The notes beneath the pieces are model-generated. The model made no database searches and had not been told where the DNA came from. It saw nothing but the letters and a program-made list of their open reading frames with translations. This document shows positions 16,332 to 25,565 of a DNA stretch of 64,000 nt, piece after piece. The stretch is taken from contig JAJEHS010000007.1 in the NCBI GenBank assembly GCA_022823605.1, positions 115,697 to 179,696 of the forward strand. The letters run 5' to 3'. The DNA is from Paracoccaceae bacterium (GTDB lineage: Bacteria; Pseudomonadota; Alphaproteobacteria; Rhodobacterales; Rhodobacteraceae). Made by a program: the position numbers and the translations under genes. Numbering within the stretch: position 1 is the first letter of the stretch; the number at the start of each line of letters is the position of its first letter.

Positions 16332-17996
16332 ATGTTAAATATACCTTCATGGCAAAGGCTGTTCATCCTTATCTTCTGCCTGGGTGGGCTTTACCTTGCC
16401 TTCCCGAATTTGTTTTACTCTACCGTTGAAAAGCACAACGATGCAGTGATCATGGTTGAAAGAGGCCAGGTTGCTGCCAATGAAGTATCAGAGGAAATAA
16501 ACAGCTGGCCCTCATGGATGCCTTCCAACCTTGTAAATCTGGGTTTGGACCTGAGAGGCGGTGCCCATCTGCTTGCCGAAGTTCAACTTGCTGAAGTTTA
16601 CGCTGACCGGATAGATGCTTGGTGGCCAAGGATACGTGATGAATTGAGGAAGAATAGAAACATCGTCGGGTCAATCAGAAGGCAACAATCCCCTCCTGAC
16701 CAGTTGCATGTCAGGATAGAAAATGCCGATGCCATGGAACAGGCTATAGGGATAGTTGACGAGCTTGCTTCACCAATAGTCAATATTTCGGGTATAGGGA
16801 CCAAGGACATTCAGGTAACGAGTCAGGGTGACATCCTAATGGTTGAACTTTCGGAAGAGGAAAAATCGGCAACGGACAACCGAACCATGGAACAGTCCCT
16901 GGAGATCATCAGAAGAAGGGTAGATGAGGTAGGAACCAGAGAACCGATTATCCAAAGACAGGGGACTAACCGAATAATCATTCAGGTACCGGGAATTGGC
17001 TCGGCCACAGAATTGAAAGAGCTGATTGGTACGACGGCAAGACTTACCTTCCACCATGTTGTCCGTACTGCACCAAGCCAATCCGGCAATAATTCAGGAC
17101 TTGAAGTTTCCTATCCTTCAATCGAGAATCCGGACCTATTTTACATATTGGAACGAACTCCTGTCGTATCAGGTGATGAATTAACCGATGCCCAGCCGGA
17201 TTTTGATGAAAACGGCCGTCCGGCAGTTTCCTTCAGGTTCAATCCCTCAGGAGCAAGAAAATTTGGTGATTACACCGCAGAAAACATAGGTTTGCCCTTT
17301 GCCATTGTCCTTGATGAGGAGGTTATTTCAGCCCCTGTTATTCGTTCTCATATCCCCGGAGGATCCGGCATAATTACCGGTAGTTTTTCAGTAGAGGAAT
17401 CAACCAATCTGGCTGTACTTCTAAGAGCAGGTGCATTACCGGCAGAAATGATTTTCCTTGAAGAAAGGACTGTAGGACCCGATTTGGGCCAGGACTCCAT
17501 AGATGCAGGTAAAATTGCCTGTATAATTGCCTTGGTTGCCGTCATGATTTTTATGGCCCTGAGTTATGGTTTGTTTGGAATCTTTGCCAATATAGCCCTG
17601 ACCATCAACCTGTTTCTGATATTTGGGGTTCTATCAGTTCTGGGTGCAACCCTTACCTTGCCGGGTATTGCAGGAATCGTACTGACAATAGGTATGGCAG
17701 TAGATGCCAATGTACTGGTGTTTGAGCGAATACGCGAGGAGCTGAAATCGTCAAGAGGACCATCCCGAGCGATAGAACTTGGTTACGAAAAGGCCCTTTC
17801 AGCAATTATTGATGCAAATCTCACAACCTTGATCGTAGCCATAATACTATTCACGCTGGGTTCTGGACCGGTGCGAGGTTTTTCCGTAACCCTAGGAATT
17901 GGCATAATTACCAGTGTCTTTACGGCAATTTTTGTTACCAGACTAATGGTGGTTTTCTGGTTTTCAAAATATCGTCCCAAAGAGTTAGAGGTATAG
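16332..17996 (+). CDS. secD: Protein translocase subunit SecD
   Basis: 554 residues. An N-terminal membrane helix is followed by a large periplasmic part. The conserved D1-type block 'LGLDLRGGAHLLAEV' is at about residues 57-71, then 'RRVDEVGTREPIIQRQG'. The C-terminal five-helix membrane region includes 'GMAVDANVLVFERIREE', the conserved segment holding the Asp used for proton coupling. With SecF it draws translocated proteins into the periplasm. The ATG has no clear Shine-Dalgarno sequence. secF follows after 8 bases. Confidence 0.97.
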   Translation: MLNIPSWQRLFILIFCLGGLYLAFPNLFYSTVEKHNDAVIMVERGQVAANEVSEEINSWPSWMPSNLVNLGLDLRGGAHLLAEVQLAEVYADRIDAWWPRIRDELRKNRNIVGSIRRQQSPPDQLHVRIENADAMEQAIGIVDELASPIVNISGIGTKDIQVTSQGDILMVELSEEEKSATDNRTMEQSLEIIRRRVDEVGTREPIIQRQGTNRIIIQVPGIGSATELKELIGTTARLTFHHVVRTAPSQSGNNSGLEVSYPSIENPDLFYILERTPVVSGDELTDAQPDFDENGRPAVSFRFNPSGARKFGDYTAENIGLPFAIVLDEEVISAPVIRSHIPGGSGIITGSFSVEESTNLAVLLRAGALPAEMIFLEERTVGPDLGQDSIDAGKIACIIALVAVMIFMALSYGLFGIFANIALTINLFLIFGVLSVLGATLTLPGIAGIVLTIGMAVDANVLVFERIREELKSSRGPSRAIELGYEKALSAIIDANLTTLIVAIILFTLGSGPVRGFSVTLGIGIITSVFTAIFVTRLMVVFWFSKYRPKELEV

Positions 17997-18004
17997 GCCA
18001 GATC

Positions 18005-18973
18005 ATGCGTTTGAAACTTGTACCAGCCGAAACCAACTGGGATTTCTTCAAATACACCAAATATACCCTGTGGGGTTCAATCGGGGCAATGGTTCTATCG
18101 ATACTGCTTCTTCTCGTGGTGGGATTGAACTTTGGTATTGATTTTCAGGGTGGAACGGTCATCCGAACTCAGAGCAAAGAGGCTGTGGATATCGGTGAAT
18201 ACCGGGACAGCGTTTCTGGATTGGGACTGGGTGATATTTCCATAACAGAAGTTTTTGACCCAACCTTTGATGAGGATCAAAACGTAGCATTGGTAAGGAT
18301 AAAGGTTCAAAGTGGTGATGAAGCTGTTACCAAGGAGACTTTGGAACTTGTTCAGGAATCCCTCAGGGAGGTTGACCCGGATATGCAATTCCCCCTGATT
18401 GAAAGTGTTGGTCCAAAGGTTTCCGGAGAATTAATTCAAAAGGCTGTACTTGCTGTACTTGCCGCCATTTTTTCCGTCCTCGTGTACATCTGGTTCAGAT
18501 TCGAGTGGCAATTTTCCCTTGGCGCTGTCGCTGCATTGGTTCATGACGTTATTCTTACCTTGGGTATCTTCAGTATTTTTCAAATCAAGTTTGATTTGGC
18601 CATTATCGCTGCCCTATTGACCATTGTGGGTTATTCACTCAACGATACGGTTGTTGTGTTTGACAGGGTTCGGGAAAATCTGAGGAAATTCAAAAAGAAA
18701 AAACTGTTGGATGTCATGAATCTCTCGATCAATGGCACACTTTCAAGAACAGTAATGACCTCGGTAACTACCCTTTTGGCATTGATAACGCTCATCATTT
18801 TCGGCGGTGATGTAATACGGGGCTTTGTATTTGCGATGACCTGGGGCGTAATCGTAGGCACCTATTCTTCCGTATTCATTGCCGGCTTTGTATTGGTAAA
18901 ACTCGGAGTCAAAAGGGATTGGTCAAAAACCGAGGATGTCGAAGCGACACAGTTCAAATCAAAGAATAGGTAA
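18005..18973 (+). CDS. secF: Protein translocase subunit SecF
   Basis: 322 residues. It has an N-terminal helix, the family block 'GIDFQGGTVI', a periplasmic domain and five further membrane helices. 'GYSLNDTVVVFDRVREN' is the SecF counterpart of SecD's proton-coupling segment. It is the partner of SecD and is separated from it by 8 bases. Confidence 0.97.
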   Translation: MRLKLVPAETNWDFFKYTKYTLWGSIGAMVLSILLLLVVGLNFGIDFQGGTVIRTQSKEAVDIGEYRDSVSGLGLGDISITEVFDPTFDEDQNVALVRIKVQSGDEAVTKETLELVQESLREVDPDMQFPLIESVGPKVSGELIQKAVLAVLAAIFSVLVYIWFRFEWQFSLGAVAALVHDVILTLGIFSIFQIKFDLAIIAALLTIVGYSLNDTVVVFDRVRENLRKFKKKKLLDVMNLSINGTLSRTVMTSVTTLLALITLIIFGGDVIRGFVFAMTWGVIVGTYSSVFIAGFVLVKLGVKRDWSKTEDVEATQFKSKNR

Positions 18974-18981
18974 ATAGATTT

Positions 18982-19743
18982 TTGGCATCTTTCCTTGGAG
19001 AGTTCTTATCTGAAGTATCCTTGCAAGGACTACTGATTTTATCAATAGGTGCCTTTATTTCCGGACTTGTCAGAGGATTTTCCGGTTTTGGAACAGCAAT
19101 GGTATATCTACCATTTGCAGGCTCACAACTGTCTCCTGTCTGGGCCTTGACTTCAATGGTCATAATGGACCTGATTGCACCTTTAACCCTGGTTCCCAAA
19201 ACACTCAAGGACACATATCTTCCTGATATATACAAACTAGGTTTGGGGGCATTGATTACCTGTCCGCTTGGGGTATTGGTTCTTGTTCTTCTGGAGCCTG
19301 AATTATTTCGATACTCGGTATCCGTATTGACCTTTGTTTTATTGACCCTTCTGGTAATTGGCTTTCGTTACAGGGGGAAGCTGACTGCCCCACTGATTGT
19401 TGGTACGGGCGGTTTTGGGGGCTTTCTATCTGGAACCGTTGGACTTCCAGGACCTCCTGTAATCATGTTGTATATGGCCAGTACCCTACCAATAAAAACA
19501 ATCAGGGCAAACATTTTCATCTATCTCATTTTTGCAGATTTGCTGTTGCTGGGAATATTCGGGTTCAGGGAACTTCTGGATTTATCGGCTGTCATAATAG
19601 GCGGGATAGTAATGTTTCCTTATTTGACTGCCTTGTGGATCGGGTCATGTTTTTTCGATTCTGAGAAGGAGAAACAATACCGAAATATAGCCTATCTTAT
19701 TATTTTCTTCTCAGCCCTAATCGGTTTGCCTATCTGGTACTGA
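18982..19743 (+). CDS. TSUP (TauE/SafE) family membrane permease
   Basis: 253 residues, seven or eight membrane segments. It carries the family repeats 'GAFISGLVRGFSGFGTAMVYLP' region near residue 15 and 'GGFGGFLSGTVGLPGPPVI' near residue 150. TSUP proteins export or import sulfite, sulfonates or small organic anions; the substrate here is not evident. The start is TTG at 18982 with AGG about 11 bases upstream. It follows secF by 8 bases and is probably cotranscribed, though not functionally linked. Confidence 0.87.
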   Translation: MASFLGEFLSEVSLQGLLILSIGAFISGLVRGFSGFGTAMVYLPFAGSQLSPVWALTSMVIMDLIAPLTLVPKTLKDTYLPDIYKLGLGALITCPLGVLVLVLLEPELFRYSVSVLTFVLLTLLVIGFRYRGKLTAPLIVGTGGFGGFLSGTVGLPGPPVIMLYMASTLPIKTIRANIFIYLIFADLLLLGIFGFRELLDLSAVIIGGIVMFPYLTALWIGSCFFDSEKEKQYRNIAYLIIFFSALIGLPIWY

Positions 19744-19858
19744 TTTCTGTAATGCTTGGTTACCACATTTAACCAGTAACAACCTGATGATACATTACTG
19801 TTTATAGTTGAATTACAATAAGATATCATGAATATACATTTTGTTTCAGTTATTCTTA

Positions 19859-19883
19859 AGTGGATTGGTTCACCCAATCCACT
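19859..19883. repeat. 10-bp perfect hairpin upstream of the AAA ATPase gene
   Basis: AGTGGATTGG (19859-19868), loop TTCAC, CCAATCCACT (19874-19883). It lies 116 bases after the TSUP stop and 26 bases before the ATPase ATG. No T run follows. It may end the upstream transcript or act in the leader of the two-gene module as an operator or RNA structure. Confidence 0.45.
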
Positions 19884-19909
19884 ATAGACAGATATTCGGA
19901 AATCCTAAC

Positions 19910-21034
19910 ATGACAGACAAGACATACATTGAGTCAATAAATATTTCTGGATTTAAATCTCTAAAGGACATCAATTTGAGTTTGGGTAAGTCAAACTTGC
20001 TTATAGGATCAAATGGTTCTGGAAAATCCAATATTCTTAGTTTCATAAAAATGCTGAAGTTTATGCATGATTATCGACTGGGAGAATTTGTAGAACAACA
20101 GGGCGGGGCCAATGACCTACTTTTTGGTGGTATTCGTACAACCGATAAACTTAAGGCAGTGATTGGTTTAAGAACGAAAAACGGATCAATTAAATATGAA
20201 TTTACACTTAAGAAAAATCCCAATGATATATTATCATATGATTATGATAAAGAAAAGTATACCTTACCAAATCAAGAAACAATAGAAATTGCGGTTGGCA
20301 AAGTAGATTCTAGTTTTGGTACAGAGGTATTCCGGGAACAACATTATACTAGCGAACATTTTGCAAAGAATATTGTTACTGAAATTTCCCAATTTCTTAA
20401 AAAACTAATCATATATCATTTTAATGATACTTCGGAGAAATCCAACTTCAATATACGATCGGATTATCAAGACAATAACTTTTTACACCCCGATGGTGGA
20501 AATCTCGCAGCCATACTTTACCGGTTGGAGCAGGAAGAACGCAAACGATATGATTTGATTTGTAATCAAATTGCCCGTGTTCTACCCGTGTTCGATCGTT
20601 TTATAATTGAAGAAAGCTATGGAAAGGTGCTTTTAAGGTGGAAGGCAAAGGCTATGGACAAGACTTTCGGAGCCCATCTAACCTCAGATGGATCCCTTCG
20701 TTTCTTTGCACTCGTAACTTTATTGAATCTACCAAAGGAAATGCTCCCTAATGTTATCTTACTTGATGAACCCGAACTTGGGCTTCATCCCAAAGCGGTG
20801 GTTCTGATTGGAAATATGATAAATCACGTTTCCCATCATGTTCAAACCATAGTAGCCACTCAATCACCTTTACTTATTGATCAATTTGAAATTGAAGAAA
20901 TCACAGTTCTAGATCTTGTGAAAGGGTGTACAAAATGTCGTAAGTTGAAATTGGAAGAATATAGGCATTGGCTTGATGATGAATTCACAATCGGGGATCT
21001 TTGGCTCAAGAATGTTATTGGAGGGCGACCTTGA
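19910..21034 (+). CDS. AAA_21/OLD-like SMC-type ATPase
   Basis: About 374 residues from the ATG at 19910 (MTDKTYIESINISGFKSL). Walker A GSNGSGKSN is at residues 33-41. Walker B 'VILLDEPELGLHP' is near residue 290, followed by 'ATQSPLLIDQF', the layout of ABC/SMC-type ATPases of the AAA_21/OLD group. There is no TOPRIM domain after the ATPase, unlike one-piece OLD nucleases. A CxxC (CTKC) lies near the C-terminus. The downstream DUF4276 gene is translationally coupled (stop and start share TTGA), so the two proteins probably work as one system. Role inferred: sensor/ATPase of a defence module. Confidence 0.85.
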   Translation: MTDKTYIESINISGFKSLKDINLSLGKSNLLIGSNGSGKSNILSFIKMLKFMHDYRLGEFVEQQGGANDLLFGGIRTTDKLKAVIGLRTKNGSIKYEFTLKKNPNDILSYDYDKEKYTLPNQETIEIAVGKVDSSFGTEVFREQHYTSEHFAKNIVTEISQFLKKLIIYHFNDTSEKSNFNIRSDYQDNNFLHPDGGNLAAILYRLEQEERKRYDLICNQIARVLPVFDRFIIEESYGKVLLRWKAKAMDKTFGAHLTSDGSLRFFALVTLLNLPKEMLPNVILLDEPELGLHPKAVVLIGNMINHVSHHVQTIVATQSPLLIDQFEIEEITVLDLVKGCTKCRKLKLEEYRHWLDDEFTIGDLWLKNVIGGRP

Positions 21035-21693
21035 TTAGATTGGCTATCTCAGTTGAGGGCCAAACTGAGGAGGAATTTGTCAAAAAAATATTAGCCCCAC
21101 ATTTACGGCAATATAATGTTTATGCGTGTCCGATCCTACTTGGTAGAGCTAGAGGAAGGGAACAAGGTGGAGGGAACGTCAATATAGACCGTCTTGTTAG
21201 AGACATGAAACATCTTGCACATAGTTTTGCCTATATAACCTCTCTTGTTGATTTTTACGGTTTCAAAGATAAAGAAAATTTTACTGTCAATAAGCTAGAA
21301 GACCAAATACTTGAGCGATTAAAGCAGAATTTCCCAAATAAAGAAATATTCATACCTTACGTACAGTTGCATGAATTTGAAGGATTGTTATTTTCAGATG
21401 TAAAGCAATTTGTAGAGCAGTTAATTGATTTGTATGGGACATCACAAAACAAAACCAATGAACTGATTAGTATTGCCAGGGAATTTCCCAACCCAGAAGA
21501 TATCAATAACGATGAAAATACTGCTCCGAGTAAAAGAATTCAAAGAATTGAACCTGATTACAATAAAGTTATTGATGGTCCATTAATCGCCGAAATGATA
21601 GGGCTGCATAAAATACGTGACAAGTGTCCAAGATTCAATTGTTGGGTTACGAGTTTGGAAACCCTTCAAAACCATTCAAATAGTGAATTGTAA
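21031..21693 (+). CDS. DUF4276 family protein, possible TOPRIM-like effector
   Basis: 220 residues. The start is TTG at 21031, which overlaps the ATPase stop (TTGA) and has GGAGG at 21020-21024. The N-terminus 'LAISVEGQTEEEFVKKIL' has the VEGxTE signature with Glu9. Further blocks are 'YITSLVDFYGF' with an acidic Asp and 'HEFEGLLFSD'. A Glu after the first strand and a later Asp would fit a TOPRIM-like fold, but the DxD pair is not clear by eye. DUF4276 proteins are often next to AAA ATPases. Function is unproven; nuclease or regulator of the ATPase are both possible. Confidence 0.8.
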   Translation: MIRLAISVEGQTEEEFVKKILAPHLRQYNVYACPILLGRARGREQGGGNVNIDRLVRDMKHLAHSFAYITSLVDFYGFKDKENFTVNKLEDQILERLKQNFPNKEIFIPYVQLHEFEGLLFSDVKQFVEQLIDLYGTSQNKTNELISIAREFPNPEDINNDENTAPSKRIQRIEPDYNKVIDGPLIAEMIGLHKIRDKCPRFNCWVTSLETLQNHSNSEL

Positions 21694-21862
21694 TTTAGAA
21701 CTATTTGTTAACTGATTGGACTTTGAAATTTCTGTATAGCATTCCTTGATACCAAATATTGTCAGAATACGAATGGCAGGCGAAACGAATCTGGAAAAAA
21801 ATGTTGAAAAGGTTATCTAATCATAATAGGCAGTAGTTTCGAATTTTAGTTAGGAGAAAAGT

Positions 21863-22462
21863 ATGACATTTAAATTACCCGAACTTCCCTATTCGCATGG
21901 TGATCTTGCCAGTGGAGGTATGTCCCAGGAGACATTGGAATATCACCACGGCCTCCATCATAATGCCTACGTGGAAAACGGAAACAAGTTGATTGCCGGG
22001 ACCGAATGGGAAAACAAATCACTTGAAGAAATAGTGGTCGGTACCTATCAAGGTGGTGCTGTTGCCCAGAATGGTATTTTCAACAATGCGTCCCAACACT
22101 GGAACCATTGTCAGTTCTGGGAAATGATGGGGCCAGGTAATTCGGGGATGCCATCCGAACTGGAATCAGCCATCGTCGATAATTTCGGTTCAGTGGATTC
22201 TTTCAAGGAAAACTTTGTTGCATCCGGTGTTGGACAATTTGGGTCCGGCTGGGTTTGGCTGGTCAAGGATAAAGATGGTTCCCTCAAAATAACCAAAACC
22301 GAGAATGGTGTTAATCCTCTCTGCTTTGGACAAACTGCCTTGCTGGGATGTGATGTCTGGGAACATTCCTATTACATTGATTTCAGAAACAAGCGACCGG
22401 CTTATCTGACCAATTTTCTTGATAATCTTGTCAATTGGGAAAACGTGGCAAGCAGGATGTAA
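21863..22462 (+). CDS. sodB: Superoxide dismutase, Fe/Mn type
   Basis: 199 residues, normal size. Metal ligands are visible in order: first His of 'YHHGLHHNAYV', His in 'SQHWNHCQFW', and Asp/His of 'DVWEHSYYIDF'. The C-terminal block 'NKRPAYLTNFL' is typical, and the overall pattern looks iron-type. There is no signal peptide, so it is cytosolic. A strong TAGGAG ribosome binding site precedes the ATG. Confidence 0.95.
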   Translation: MTFKLPELPYSHGDLASGGMSQETLEYHHGLHHNAYVENGNKLIAGTEWENKSLEEIVVGTYQGGAVAQNGIFNNASQHWNHCQFWEMMGPGNSGMPSELESAIVDNFGSVDSFKENFVASGVGQFGSGWVWLVKDKDGSLKITKTENGVNPLCFGQTALLGCDVWEHSYYIDFRNKRPAYLTNFLDNLVNWENVASRM

Positions 22463-22501
22463 ATTTACATCATACCCTTTCCAACATAATTCATTATCAA
22501 G

Positions 22502-23446
22502 ATGAGAGAGGGTAGCAAGGGTGTACTGGCCATGGCTTTGGCCAGTACAATTTGGGGATTTACCGGCTATTATTTCAAGTTGCTTGACCAAGCGTCCCAT
22601 TGGGAAGTCTTGGCTCATAGAATTTTCTGGTCACTGCTAACATTCCTATTGATTATTTTCCTTCGAAAAAAGATTAGGGAATTCCTGTTACTGCTATTTT
22701 CAGACACACGAACCACCATCAAGTTCTTTTTCGGTAGTACAATGATTACCCTGAACTGGATAATTTTCCTGTTTGCTGTTCAAAACGGTTATGCCACCGA
22801 AGCAAGCCTGGGGTACTTTATTTTCCCTCTCACGGCTGTCTTGGTGGGATCAATTTTCCTTAAGGAAAAATTTACTCGCTGGCAGTGGACCGCTTTGGCA
22901 ATAGCTACTATAGGGGTGGGAATACTGACAATCAGCAAGGGAGTTCTCCCCTGGATACCGTTGAGTTTGGCAATTACCTTCCTGGCATACGGGCTTGTAA
23001 AGAAAAATCTGACGGTTGACCCGATCATGTCCGTTACAACTGATGTACTACTTGTAGCACCAATTGCCTTTGGTTTTTTAGTTTATGTACATTTGACTGG
23101 TGTCGAGGTGGTGGGAGCCAAGCCAGTTGGTTTTTTTGGAATTGATCCCTTTCATACGGTCATGTATTTATTTTCCGGCTTGTTTACTGCAGGCCCCTTG
23201 ATCCTGCTAACCTATTCAACTTCTCGTATCAAATATACAGAGGTTGGATTGATCCAGTATCTCAACCCGACCTTGCAGTTTCTGCTGGCAACTCTTGTTA
23301 TTGGAGAAGTTGTTACCAACGCGACATTGGTATGCTTTTGCTTTATCTGGATAGCCCTTGCCATCTATTCGTTTGAACAACTACGACTTGAAAGGGATTC
23401 CCGTAATCGAGTAATCAAATCAGGCAAATTTCTTTCAACCGAATAG
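22502..23446 (+). CDS. rarD: RarD-type EamA/DMT superfamily transporter
   Basis: 314 residues with about ten membrane helices. 'MALASTIWGFTGYYFK' at the start, 'LTWN/LNWIIFLFAVQNGYATEASLGYF' around residue 85 (LNWIIF, then ASLGYF) and 'QYLNPTLQFLLA' in the second half are typical of the RarD family. The physiological substrate is not known. It is convergent with the LOG gene, and the 3' ends overlap by 82 bases. Confidence 0.85.
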   Translation: MREGSKGVLAMALASTIWGFTGYYFKLLDQASHWEVLAHRIFWSLLTFLLIIFLRKKIREFLLLLFSDTRTTIKFFFGSTMITLNWIIFLFAVQNGYATEASLGYFIFPLTAVLVGSIFLKEKFTRWQWTALAIATIGVGILTISKGVLPWIPLSLAITFLAYGLVKKNLTVDPIMSVTTDVLLVAPIAFGFLVYVHLTGVEVVGAKPVGFFGIDPFHTVMYLFSGLFTAGPLILLTYSTSRIKYTEVGLIQYLNPTLQFLLATLVIGEVVTNATLVCFCFIWIALAIYSFEQLRLERDSRNRVIKSGKFLSTE

Positions 23447-23952
23447 AGTTTTTGACTATCGGCCTGGGCGAATTCATTATCGACAATGTTGTCCACCAAT
23501 TTTGGAATATTGTCCCAATAACCCTCGAAACTGAAGAGTATTACAGGTTTGTCATGCCATCCGAGTTGTTTCCATGTCAGCACTTCAAAAAATTCTTCCA
23601 GGGTTCCGATACCACCCGGTAAAACAACAATGGCATCGGAACAGTTGAACATAACACTCTTTCGTTCCTGAATGGTCGTTGTTTTGATGGTATAATAAAG
23701 ATTGGGTAGAACCTCTTCCGGAAAACGTGAAGGTATAACACCTATAACCTTTCCCCCGGCATCCATTGCAGCCTGGGCAGCTGTTCCCATTAATCCGGAA
23801 CTTCCGGCACCATAAAGCAGAGTCCAGCCCTCAGAGGCGAAGGCCGTACCGGTCTCTTGTGCTATCGTAACAAAACCGGATTTTTTCCCTGGTCTGGAAC
23901 CGCAGAACACACATATGGTTTTTTCGGTTTTTGTGATTTTATTCTTTTTCAT
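23365..23952 (-). CDS. LOG family protein (TIGR00730)
   Basis: 195 residues. 'VFCGSRPGKKSGF' at the N-terminus and the catalytic PGGxGTxxE motif (PGGIGTLEEFFE) identify the lysine decarboxylase-like fold of LOG phosphoribohydrolases. These release free bases from nucleoside 5'-monophosphates (cytokinin activation in plants). The bacterial housekeeping role is unclear. The C-terminal 27 codons overlap the 3' end of the convergent transporter gene. Confidence 0.92.
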   Translation of the reverse strand: MKKNKITKTEKTICVFCGSRPGKKSGFVTIAQETGTAFASEGWTLLYGAGSSGLMGTAAQAAMDAGGKVIGVIPSRFPEEVLPNLYYTIKTTTIQERKSVMFNCSDAIVVLPGGIGTLEEFFEVLTWKQLGWHDKPVILFSFEGYWDNIPKLVDNIVDNEFAQADSQKLYSVERNLPDLITRLRESLSSRSCSNE

Positions 23953-24042
23953 ATTTATTATCTGATAAATGGTGTAATTAGTTCAGGTAAGATTATTTTG
24001 CAAAATGTATGTAACACACCAAATGGTATAAAGAAATAGAGC

Positions 24043-25518
24043 ATGGCAGACAATTCATCCAACTCAAATAGAAATATTGTAATTGGGATTATTGCCCTTG
24101 TTATAATTATGCTTCTGGTATTTTTCCTGACAAGGGAACAGGAAGAATTTGTCACACCACCTGAAGAACCTGTTGTAACTGAACCCGAGGCTGAAGAAGT
24201 ATCGGAAGAACCCCAACCCACAGAGGAAAAAGCCCTGGAAGAACCTTCAGAAGTGAAGGATGGGGATACAACGGCCCAGGCTGAAGTTGTATCCGAAGAA
24301 GAAACGTCCGAGGAAGTATCCGAGCCTGAAGAAAGTGGAGACCAGGCTGAGGAAGAAACCGAGGAACCCCAACCCACAGAGGAAACAACCGCGGAAGAAC
24401 CTGCAGAAGTGAAGGATGAGGATACAACGGACCAGGATGTAGTTGTATCCGAAGAAGAAACGTCCGAGGAGGCATCCGAACCTGAAGTAAGTGAAGATCC
24501 GGTTGATGAAGAAACCGTGGAGCCTCAACCCACAGAGGGTACAACCACGGAGGAACCTACAGAAGTGAAGGATGAGGATACAACGGCCCAGGTTGAAGTT
24601 GTATCCGAAGTAGAGACGACTGAAGAAGTATCTGAATTGGAGATTGATGATAAAGAGGTTCCCCTGCAAATTATTCCACCAACATTTGATGCAGCCAACT
24701 TCTCCAGGGATGGCGCATCTGTAATTGCCGGAAGGTCATCACCTGAAATACAGGTTAGGGTATTGGCAAATTCCATTTCGGTGGCTGAAGAAACAACAAC
24801 CCCAAGTGGTGAATTTACCGCAATTTTTTCATTGGAATTATCCCCTGAACCAATTGAGATAAAGTTGGCAGCGGTTTCACCAATCGATGGATCGCTGGTT
24901 TATTCAAGGGAAACTCTTTTCGCGATTCTGCTCGAAGATCAGGAGGGAAGTGGTGCCGATGAGATTGAGCAGATTCAGATTGCCGAGTTAGAGGAAGGCA
25001 TAGTTGTAAGTTCTCCTGATAAGGATCTGTTACTTGAGGTTGTTACCTATGAGGATAGTGGCGAAATCAGCCTCTCCGGAAGTGGGGACCCTAATAACGA
25101 GGCAAGGATTCTACTGGATGGAAATCTCATTCAATCCGAGGACATTACCGAAGAAGGCAAGTGGACCGCTGAATTGAGTGAAGTCGAACCTGGTGATTAT
25201 TTCCTGACCATTGATGAAGTGGGTGATGAAGGCAAAATAGTCGAAAAGGTGGAAACCCCACTGAGGATTGAACCACCCGAACAGGCCATGGAAGCCCAAG
25301 AGAAAATTCAGGAAAATCCAAAACTGGCAACACTTGTTACTGTGCAAAAGGGATTTACGCTATGGGGTATTTCCAGAAGAAATTATGGGCTGGGCAGACT
25401 GTATGTAAGAATCTACAATGCCAACAAGGATCAGATTGATGATCCTGATTTGATTTTCCCGGGTCAGATATTTGTCGTACCAGTTGGCGATAACGAAACA
25501 ACCGCCCCACTGAAATAG
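24043..25518 (+). CDS. Membrane-anchored LysM protein with acidic tandem repeats
   Basis: 491 residues. A single N-terminal membrane helix (about residues 9-29) is followed by a Glu/Thr/Pro-rich region with three ~52-residue repeats (about residues 57-205). Then come two Ig-like beta segments (about 225-290 and 330-405) and a C-terminal LysM domain (about 427-480, '[20 protein letters not shown]'). The layout suggests an inner-membrane anchor, an extended acidic spacer across the periplasm and a peptidoglycan-binding end. The function is not known. It is divergent from the LOG gene. Confidence 0.85.
   Translation: MADNSSNSNRNIVIGIIALVIIMLLVFFLTREQEEFVTPPEEPVVTEPEAEEVSEEPQPTEEKALEEPSEVKDGDTTAQAEVVSEEETSEEVSEPEESGDQAEEETEEPQPTEETTAEEPAEVKDEDTTDQDVVVSEEETSEEASEPEVSEDPVDEETVEPQPTEGTTTEEPTEVKDEDTTAQVEVVSEVETTEEVSELEIDDKEVPLQIIPPTFDAANFSRDGASVIAGRSSPEIQVRVLANSISVAEETTTPSGEFTAIFSLELSPEPIEIKLAAVSPIDGSLVYSRETLFAILLEDQEGSGADEIEQIQIAELEEGIVVSSPDKDLLLEVVTYEDSGEISLSGSGDPNNEARILLDGNLIQSEDITEEGKWTAELSEVEPGDYFLTIDEVGDEGKIVEKVETPLRIEPPEQAMEAQEKIQENPKLATLVTVQKGFTLWGISRRNYGLGRLYVRIYNANKDQIDDPDLIFPGQIFVVPVGDNETTAPLK
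24211..24650 (+). repeat. Coding tandem repeat, period exactly 156 bp
   Basis: The marker CCCCAACCCACAGAGG occurs at 24211 and 24367, and as CCTCAACCCACAGAGG at 24523. The spacing is 156 bases each time, i.e. 52 codons. Two full units and most of a third are present, with high nucleotide identity, including 'GAAGTGAAGGATG(A/G)GGATACAACGG' segments. The array encodes an acidic spacer in the LysM protein. Being in frame, copy-number changes would lengthen or shorten the spacer without breaking the gene. Confidence 0.9.
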
Positions 25519-25530
25519 AAATTGCAAAAT

Positions 25531-25551
25531 CAGGTTGGTTGAATCAACCTG
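25531..25551. terminator. Hairpin between convergent LysM and RND genes
   Basis: CAGGTTG (25531-25537) and CAACCTG (25545-25551) form a 7-bp stem. An alternative register GGTTG/CAACC has a 3-base loop. It lies in the 47-base gap between two convergent stops. There is no clear T run. Confidence 0.4.
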
Positions 25552-25565
25552 TATACATGATATCC

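Noticed and set aside
24152..24669. Several long minus-strand open frames across the repeat region of the LysM gene
   Set aside because: They mirror the 156-bp repeats of the real plus-strand gene and have Leu/Pro/Arg-rich low-complexity content. Shadows.
24043..25518. Whether the Glu-rich repeats are a CRISPR or non-coding repeat
   Set aside because: The units are contiguous, 156 bases, in frame and coding; there are no spacers.
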